DNA from: an uncultured Collinsella sp.
GTDB lineage: Bacteria; Actinomycetota; Coriobacteriia; Coriobacteriales; Coriobacteriaceae
Reading direction: 5' to 3'
Assembly: GCA_900544845.1 (NCBI GenBank)
Contig: UQWV01000064.1
Span: 1-10,213, forward strand
DNA length: 10,213 bases
Below the pieces are notes generated by a model. The model worked only from the letters and a program-made list of their open reading frames with translations. It was not told where the DNA came from and ran no database searches. Each line of letters opens with the position of its first letter. Position 1 is the stretch's first letter. The position numbers were made by a program, and so were the translations under genes. Shown in pieces: positions 4,874 to 10,213 of this stretch.

Positions 4874-6629
4874 ACGTGTCCTCCACGACCCTACCGCCGT
4901 CTTGCACGTAAAAACACTTCATGCCGTAGTGCTTGCCGTCGTCAGTCACATAGTAGTCAAACGCATCTTGCGTAAAGCCGTCGGAGTTGGTGGCACGCAC
5001 GCGCACAAAATACTGGCCGGCATCGGGCGCATCGCAGGTCACCTCGGGAAGCAGCACGTCCTCGGCCTTAAAGACAACGTCGCTTATGGCATAGTCGCGC
5101 GCAAGCTCTACAGTGTAGCGAATGTCGCGCGTCTTAAAGTCGTAGGACGCATCCCAGTTAATGCGCAGCTTACCGTTATCGATCTGCGGCACGCCGATGT
5201 AGAACGGCATGGGCTTTTTAAAACTCTCGCGAAAGCTCTTGTAGTTCTCCTCGATCTCGGAGGGAATCGCCGCGGCGATCTGCTCGTATTGGTCCTTGGT
5301 GACAGGCAGATTGTCGATATCGGGCGAAGCAAAGACCAGGGATTCAGTCACCTCGCGGTAGTGCTTGATCATCTTGGTCAGGCGCGTCTCGGTCAAATAC
5401 GTACGCAGGTCCTTGACGGCGCGATCGAGCTCACCGCGGAACGCCTTGCTGCGCAGCGCACGATTGAATAGCACGTTGCCCCAGTAGTTGCTTACGCCGC
5501 GCTCCCAGCTCGCATAATCCGAGAACCCCGTCAGGCTCAGCTCAAGCTTACGCAGCATGCCGTCGTTATCCCAATCCAAGATGTACCAGACCTTGGAGTT
5601 AAGCGGGCTGTACAGATAGCAGTTGCGGTTCTGTGTATCGCAGTTGCCCGTCAGGATCTGAAACGCCAGCCAATAGACCAAATTCTCGGTATCAAAGTAG
5701 GTATCGAGCACGTCATCGATCTTTTGCGATTCGTCGTTGAGCGCATCGAGCATCTCGATGAGCTTGGTGTGGTCCGTATCGCCCTTAATCTCGAGCATGC
5801 CTTCAAAGCTTGCCTGGTTGTAGTCGGGATCATCGGCAAGCTTAATGGTGTCCTCGTAGCGATGGAAATCAAAGCTGTTCACCTTGTACAGGTGCCCGCT
5901 CTTATCCAGGCCATGTGCCTTAAGCGCCGTCTTGTTGAGCTGCTCCACCTGCGTAAACAGGCCGTAGTCCTCAAAGGTATCGTTGGACTTTTCGGTCTGG
6001 TCGCACACCCACAGATGCACAAACTGCGTGCGCAGGCCCATCATCTGGGGAATCCCGCGGATAAGGTCATAGGCCATCTTGTTGCGAAAACGCATACCCT
6101 CGCCCATGTGCTTGTTGAGCGCAATCGCACGCTGCTGGCGCCAGGTACCTTTTCCTTTTTTGAGCTCCACCTTGTAATTCTTCTGCGTATAACCGCTCGA
6201 CGTCTGGCCACGCACCTGCACGGTAGCATTGGGCGCTTCCTCGCCATAGCCAACCTCGCCGGCCACCGGGCCGTCTTCGTCGCCCGGCTGCAGCAGGCCC
6301 ATAACCTGATAGCGCGTCACGCCCATGTCGGCGTAGTCATACACCGAGTACGTATTGATCTCGGCCCAGCTATGATCGGTGTTCTCGGAGCTGTTACCGC
6401 GCGAGACCGTCAGGTACATGGTCACAATGCCCGAGTCGTCGTAGACCTCGTACAGCTCGTCCTTATCGCGCAGGTGCTTGGACTGGTCGGAGGCCTCGGC
6501 CTTTTTAATCTTGCCCTGCTTTTTGACCTTTTTGGTCGAGGAGTCTTCCTGCACCGAGCAGCCCGAAAGCAACAGCGCACCGGCAGCCGCCTCAAACAGG
6601 CAACGGCGAGACATCATCCTATCGGTCAT
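4860..6629 (-). CDS. CotH-kinase-family lipoprotein
   Basis: The 589-residue precursor has a lipoprotein signal with lipobox LSGC (Cys24). It is preceded by SRRCLF, which resembles a twin-arginine motif, so Tat or Sec export are both possible. A lysine-rich linker (33-43) follows. The CotH-type kinase fold covers about 65-430: VQVRGQTSSGYTQKNYKVEL (137-156), RNKMAYDL (182-189), YGLFTQVEQ (222-230), TGNCDTQNRNCYLY (327-340) and LDWDNDGM (351-358). The acidic residues 331, 352 and 354 are probable metal or catalytic positions. A fibronectin-III-like domain follows (about 475-563), with a short tail. CotH of Bacillus spores is an atypical ATP-dependent protein kinase. The start at 6629 has GGGGAGG at 6635-6641 and overlaps the pelG end by 11 bases; a 52-residue upstream extension to 6785 lies inside pelG and would spoil the signal peptide. 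The substrate is unknown; it may phosphorylate surface protein or glycan. Confidence 0.92.
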   Translation of the reverse strand: MTDRMMSRRCLFEAAAGALLLSGCSVQEDSSTKKVKKQGKIKKAEASDQSKHLRDKDELYEVYDDSGIVTMYLTVSRGNSSENTDHSWAEINTYSVYDYADMGVTRYQVMGLLQPGDEDGPVAGEVGYGEEAPNATVQVRGQTSSGYTQKNYKVELKKGKGTWRQQRAIALNKHMGEGMRFRNKMAYDLIRGIPQMMGLRTQFVHLWVCDQTEKSNDTFEDYGLFTQVEQLNKTALKAHGLDKSGHLYKVNSFDFHRYEDTIKLADDPDYNQASFEGMLEIKGDTDHTKLIEMLDALNDESQKIDDVLDTYFDTENLVYWLAFQILTGNCDTQNRNCYLYSPLNSKVWYILDWDNDGMLRKLELSLTGFSDYASWERGVSNYWGNVLFNRALRSKAFRGELDRAVKDLRTYLTETRLTKMIKHYREVTESLVFASPDIDNLPVTKDQYEQIAAAIPSEIEENYKSFRESFKKPMPFYIGVPQIDNGKLRINWDASYDFKTRDIRYTVELARDYAISDVVFKAEDVLLPEVTCDAPDAGQYFVRVRATNSDGFTQDAFDYYVTDDGKHYGMKCFYVQDGGRVVEDTYEEG

Positions 6630-8163
6630 CAGAACCTCCCCAATGGTTGCGATACACGTGAACTGCTGCGCGCTCAAACGCACCATGTGGCTCACCCTTA
6701 TGGCGACCTTCCTCATAGCGCTGCTCGGCACGGTCGAGCAAGCGGCCCAGCTGTGTAAACCAGCCCGTCTTGTCAGTCGCCACAATGGGCTGCTGGCTCA
6801 GGATACGATACGGCAAGTTGGCGGTATAGGTATCGAGCCGCAGCAGCGCCACGATAAAAAACACCGCTGCACCCAACAAAAAGCCAAAGCCGTAAAACTG
6901 CTGCGGTAAGAGCAGAGAAACGGCAGTCACCAGCCCGGCCACACCGGCAAACAGCCCCGAGGCCAGCACAGCCCCCTTGTAGTCGGTAAAGTACAGCAAG
7001 ATGAGCAACACCGTATTGCCCACGGCATACAGGCCATAGCCCACGCATAACGTGCGGAAATACCCGTGCATCAGGTTGTTAAAGCCCAACGGTAGGGCCG
7101 ACAGCACCGTGGTCTCGAGCGAGATGACCGCCGCCGTCACAAACAGTTGCTTGAGCGCACAAAAGCGCAGTTCTCGGTTGAGCGTGGCAAGCATTTCCTC
7201 CTCGGCCACCACAATGTCGCCCACCACGCCACCGTCGTTGAACAGGCTGTAGTAGTCGCGGTAGCGCGGATAAAAGTTGACCTCGACCGAGACCACAAAG
7301 TTGACGGACGTGACCAGGATCGTCAAAAACGCGATGAGCGCCGGCACATCGTGGTAGGGCGCACCATAAAACAAGCCCTTGACCTGCACGCCAATGGGAC
7401 CGGCCCATATTATCACCAAGTGCGCAAAGAGGCCCAGGTTGGTAAACAAGCCCGTGAGCGCCAACGGCATAAACTGATCAAGCCACCGTAAATAGAGCCA
7501 GGGGCTGCGATCGCTCTGCGGAAAATACCGGTACAGCAGCACCACGTCCCAGGCGAGCATGACGCCGTAGCCCAGAGCAATTGATGCCAACAGGCCCTCG
7601 ACCGGCGGCAGTCCCAGCGCCAGCGCGGCCAGGGCGCACAGGCACGCCACGCCAATGGCAGCCGCAAAGCTGCACAGGATACCGCGGTAATCCTTGATGG
7701 CCGTGAGGTAACTCATGCCGTTCCAGTTGACGATCATAATGTTGAACAGCCACAGGCAGAGAAGCCCCTGCAGCAGCGTGGCGCCCGAGAACAGCAAAAA
7801 GACGCCGTAGAGCACCGTGCCCGCAACGAGCATAATGGCGTTGGAGCCCCAAAACGAAGGTAGGATCTCATCCTCGCGCTCGGCAAAAAGCATATCGGCC
7901 AAAAAGCGCGTGACCGACATAGAAAAATAACTCGTGAGCGTGAGCGACGCCAGCAGCGTATAGGTCACCATGCACACCAGCAGATCTTGGTTGGCACGGC
8001 CCACACCCCACAGACCGCACAGCACCAAGATACCCACCTGGAGCAGCACGCCCAGCAGCATGGGGCCCGTGCACACAATGCCGGCGTAGCCATAGGCGCG
8101 CATCGTGGCAAACAGACCCTTGCGCCTAAACAGGCGCTTGAGCTCAAAACCGATTCCGGCCAC
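6619..8163 (-). CDS. pelG: Pel-type exopolysaccharide transporter PelG
   Basis: PelG is a MOP-superfamily (flippase-like) inner-membrane protein that acts with PelF to move Pel polysaccharide across the membrane. The 514-residue product opens with the characteristic MAGIGFELKRLFRRKG and AYGYAGI, and shows about 12 hydrophobic segments (roughly 28-52, 60-82, 107-127, 130-147, 161-184, 189-211, 230-254, 274-296, 336-360, 366-391, 396-419, 425-443). A charged cytosolic tail of about 70 residues ends the protein. The start is GTG, 3 bases after the pelF stop, with AGGGGGA at 8171-8177. Its end overlaps the CotH gene by 11 bases. It is close to full family length with no break. The tight coupling to pelF matches Pel clusters of other Gram-positive bacteria. 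Confidence 0.93.
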   Translation of the reverse strand: MAGIGFELKRLFRRKGLFATMRAYGYAGIVCTGPMLLGVLLQVGILVLCGLWGVGRANQDLLVCMVTYTLLASLTLTSYFSMSVTRFLADMLFAEREDEILPSFWGSNAIMLVAGTVLYGVFLLFSGATLLQGLLCLWLFNIMIVNWNGMSYLTAIKDYRGILCSFAAAIGVACLCALAALALGLPPVEGLLASIALGYGVMLAWDVVLLYRYFPQSDRSPWLYLRWLDQFMPLALTGLFTNLGLFAHLVIIWAGPIGVQVKGLFYGAPYHDVPALIAFLTILVTSVNFVVSVEVNFYPRYRDYYSLFNDGGVVGDIVVAEEEMLATLNRELRFCALKQLFVTAAVISLETTVLSALPLGFNNLMHGYFRTLCVGYGLYAVGNTVLLILLYFTDYKGAVLASGLFAGVAGLVTAVSLLLPQQFYGFGFLLGAAVFFIVALLRLDTYTANLPYRILSQQPIVATDKTGWFTQLGRLLDRAEQRYEEGRHKGEPHGAFERAAVHVYRNHWGGSDDR

Positions 8164-8166
8164 CGG

Positions 8167-9594
8167 CTACTCCCCCTCTCTGGACAGGTCAAACGCTTGC
8201 GCCGTCTCGTCGTACAGCGCGCGATAGTTGGCGAGCATCTGCTCGTGCAAGAAGTACGTGGCAACGCGACGCTGGCCGCGCTCCCCCATCTCAATGCGAC
8301 GAGCGCGGCTTGTGCACATGCGTTCCATGGCATCGGCCAAGCCCTTGCGATACATAGGCGGCGTCACAAAACCCGCCACGCCAAAGTCGTCGCCCGGGGC
8401 GCCTTCGAGAAGCTCGCGACAGCAGCCCACCTCAGTCGTCACGCAGGGACGGCGCGCTGCAAGCGACTCCAGCACGCTGAGCGGCTGGCCCTCGGAGATG
8501 CTCGTCAAAATGGTAAAGTCGAGCTTTTCCATGTACTCGACCACGTTGACGCGGCCGGTAAAGATCAGGTCGCGCACGCCCAGGGTATCGACCAGCGCGT
8601 GGCACTCGGCGCCGTACTCCTCGTCGTCCACGCCGCCCATGATGTGCAGGCGCACCTTGGGCAGGCGCTCGTGCAGCTCAAAGAAGGCATAAATCATGGT
8701 CTTGACGTCCTTGATGGGCGCCAGACGCACTACAGCGCCAATGTCCACCCAGCCGTCATCGGGCTTTAAGGGGATGTCCTTAAAGCGGTCGAACTGGATG
8801 CCGTTGGGGATAACCAGGCATTTGTCCGCATCGCAGCCCATATCGATCTGCGTCTTGCGGGCGTTATGGAACAAACTCGTCACACGGAAGGCGCGGCGGT
8901 AGATCTCCTCCGAAAGCAGGTAGAAAAAGCGAATCCAGCGGTCCTTAAACGACGGCACCACCCAATTGGCGCGAATGATCTCTTCCTCGCGCTCGCGGGT
9001 ATAGATGCCATGCTCGGTCAGCAGCACCGGCGCATGGTGAACGCTTGAGCCCAGGCAGGCGAGCAGGCCACCGTAGCCGGTCGAGATGGCATGGTACACA
9101 TCGGCCACCGGCACCTCGCTGCCCAACAGGTAGAGCACGGACAGCAACATGGAGCGCATGGTGTGGAATGCATCGGCAAAGGGCATGTAGGGATACTCGG
9201 CCAGGCACACGTCGCGAAAGATATCCATAAACGTGCGGCTCTGCAAAAACGAGAGCGGATGCACGCGACGGCGGTGGAAGATATCGAATAACACGTCCCA
9301 GTCCGGATTGGAGAGCGACACCAGACGGCGTAGCGCCTCGCGCTCACGGTCGTTAAAACTGGCTTCGTGCTGCTCGCCCGAAAGCCGCAGGGCATCGTCC
9401 AAGAACACCTCATGCACCTCGACCACGTTGCCGGGCAGCTCGTAGACAAACTTGCCACGGTCGGCAGCATGCGCGCCGATCACCCACAGCACAAACTCGT
9501 GCTCGGGCATGGCCTGTATGTAGCCGTGCATCCAGGTGGACACGCCGCCGTGCACATAGGGGTAGCAGCCCTCGAGTACCAAGCAGATTCTCAT
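8167..9594 (-). CDS. pelF: Pel-type glycosyltransferase PelF (GT4 family)
   Basis: PelF is a cytosolic GT-B enzyme that polymerises the Pel exopolysaccharide from a UDP-sugar, known as UDP-GlcNAc/GalNAc chemistry in Pseudomonas. The 475-residue product has the N-terminal signature EGCYPYVHGGVSTWMHG (8-24), TEHGIYTRERE (193-203), PNGI (263-266), and the donor-phosphate residues Arg290 and Lys295 in VVRLAPIKD. It also has the EX7E catalytic motif in ISEGQPLSVLE (366-376, Glu368 and Glu376). The length is normal for PelF. The ATG shares the ATGA overlap with the stop of the preceding DUF2194 gene, and AGGAGGG at 9604-9610 lies 9 bases upstream. It is followed after 3 bases by pelG. All catalytic motifs are present, so it should be active. 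The sugar specificity cannot be read from the sequence. Confidence 0.95.
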   Translation of the reverse strand: MRICLVLEGCYPYVHGGVSTWMHGYIQAMPEHEFVLWVIGAHAADRGKFVYELPGNVVEVHEVFLDDALRLSGEQHEASFNDREREALRRLVSLSNPDWDVLFDIFHRRRVHPLSFLQSRTFMDIFRDVCLAEYPYMPFADAFHTMRSMLLSVLYLLGSEVPVADVYHAISTGYGGLLACLGSSVHHAPVLLTEHGIYTREREEEIIRANWVVPSFKDRWIRFFYLLSEEIYRRAFRVTSLFHNARKTQIDMGCDADKCLVIPNGIQFDRFKDIPLKPDDGWVDIGAVVRLAPIKDVKTMIYAFFELHERLPKVRLHIMGGVDDEEYGAECHALVDTLGVRDLIFTGRVNVVEYMEKLDFTILTSISEGQPLSVLESLAARRPCVTTEVGCCRELLEGAPGDDFGVAGFVTPPMYRKGLADAMERMCTSRARRIEMGERGQRRVATYFLHEQMLANYRALYDETAQAFDLSREGE

Positions 9595-10213
9595 TTGTCG
9601 CCACCCTCCTTGCGTGCAATGGTCACCGTCTTGTCCGTGGCTTTAACCAGATACAGATCGCCCGTCATATGCGTAATCTCGCCACCCGTGACTGCACCCG
9701 GCTCGCCGTTGTTGGCGCGGAACATGAGCCACGCCTCGTCGTGAAAATTGCCCAGGCTGAGCGTCCAAGCATCCGCGCTGGTATCCACGCTCACCGTCAC
9801 GGACGAAAAGCGCTGGATGGCACCGGAGCACTCCGAGCCGGTCTGGCGACGCAGATCGGGCGCAGACTTGGAAAGCCAGTCCAGGTAGTCAGTCAGGCCG
9901 CCCTTGTAGACCTCCCAGCCCTCCTTGGCGCCGCGATCGGGATCCAGTAGGTCGTCCGGATGCATAAAGTGCGTGCTCACGTAGTGCATGTTGAGCTCGG
10001 ACACGGCAGCCAGGCGCATGTAGGAATCGTCGACCATGCCGCCCGAGACAATGCGCGGCTGCTCCACAATGCCATCGCTCGCCACGCCAAACTCCTGCAC
10101 GTACGGCAGGTCGGTGCCATCCTCAAAATACGTACTGGCAATGGTCTTAATGCGCGGAACGTCGGTGCCGATAAGCTTGCGCGCACGGGCCGAAAGGATA
10201 TTCGACGGTGGCA
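9591..10213 (-). CDS. DUF2194/PelA-like exopolysaccharide processing protein, C-terminal part
   Basis: Only the last 206 residues are in the window; the frame stays open to the right edge. The segment begins PPSNILSARARKL and continues with IKTIASTYFEDG. It includes SGGMVDDSYMRL and the His-rich stretch YVSTHFMHPDDLLDPDRGA, then ends in a small beta-rich domain. These features fit the C-terminal part of DUF2194 proteins, which are related to the deacetylase-type module encoded next to pelF in Gram-positive Pel clusters. The HxxxHPDD histidines would be metal or substrate ligands if this is a carbohydrate-esterase-type fold. It overlaps pelF by 4 bases (ATGA), so the two are probably translated together. 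The likely role is extracytoplasmic trimming or deacetylation of the nascent polysaccharide. An internal GTG at 10100 is not the true start, because homologous sequence continues upstream. The family call is moderate to strong; the enzyme activity is inferred. Confidence 0.75.
   Translation of the reverse strand, partial: PPSNILSARARKLIGTDVPRIKTIASTYFEDGTDLPYVQEFGVASDGIVEQPRIVSGGMVDDSYMRLAAVSELNMHYVSTHFMHPDDLLDPDRGAKEGWEVYKGGLTDYLDWLSKSAPDLRRQTGSECSGAIQRFSSVTVSVDTSADAWTLSLGNFHDEAWLMFRANNGEPGAVTGGEITHMTGDLYLVKATDKTVTIARKEGGDK

Noticed and set aside
3419..4975. Long + strand open frame of 518 codons opposite the DUF4956 and VTC genes
   Set aside because: It runs across two real genes and their junction. 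It is rich in His, Arg and Val as expected of a codon-bias shadow, with no domain or start signal.
5724..6758. + strand open frame of 344 codons opposite the CotH gene
   Set aside because: Same antisense effect; the minus-strand frame has a signal peptide and CotH motifs, while this one has none.
6630..6785. 52-residue N-terminal extension of the CotH protein
   Set aside because: It lies inside pelG in another frame, lacks a ribosome site at its start, and would bury the lipoprotein signal that begins at 6629.

Overview
This window looks like the chromosome of a high-GC gut actinobacterium of the Coriobacteriia, most likely Collinsella or a close relative. The reasons are strong G/C bias at third codon positions, AGGAGG-type ribosome sites, and a Pel-type exopolysaccharide module joined to CotH/VTC/DUF4956 genes. 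The taxonomic call is an inference from gene content; no marker gene such as rRNA is present. Seven protein genes fill nearly everything. Only one, a small regulator, is on the + strand. I see no RNA genes, insertion sequences, prophage genes or CRISPR array.

Left part (1-3300): the first ~110 bases are runs of G and C with no gene, possibly a poor-quality contig end. Next comes guaB (IMP dehydrogenase, minus strand), closed by a strong hairpin terminator. Between guaB and a divergent ModE-like winged-helix regulator lies a 193-base control region. It carries two tandem CCCA-N4-TGGG palindromes placed over the probable guaB transcription start. The regulator converges on, and overlaps by 11 bases, a gene for a cystathionine-synthase/lyase-like PLP-fold protein. 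That protein appears to have lost its PLP-binding lysine.

Right part (3413-10213): six minus-strand genes form one tight operon, entering from the right edge in this order: a DUF2194/PelA-like protein (5' end outside the window), pelF (glycosyltransferase), pelG (membrane transporter), a CotH-kinase-family lipoprotein, a VTC-type polyphosphate-polymerase-like tunnel protein, and a DUF4956 membrane protein. Joints are 4-, 11- and 14-base overlaps or 3-base gaps, so co-translation is likely. A perfect 10-bp hairpin follows the last gene.

The operon suggests a working model. PelF makes and PelG exports a Pel-like polysaccharide, which the DUF2194 protein processes. CotH, VTC and DUF4956 would form an attached phosphoryl-transfer or polyphosphate module at the membrane, modifying, anchoring or powering the polysaccharide. 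The Pel assignments are well supported. The joint role of the CotH/VTC/DUF4956 part is inference and is the most interesting open question in the window.
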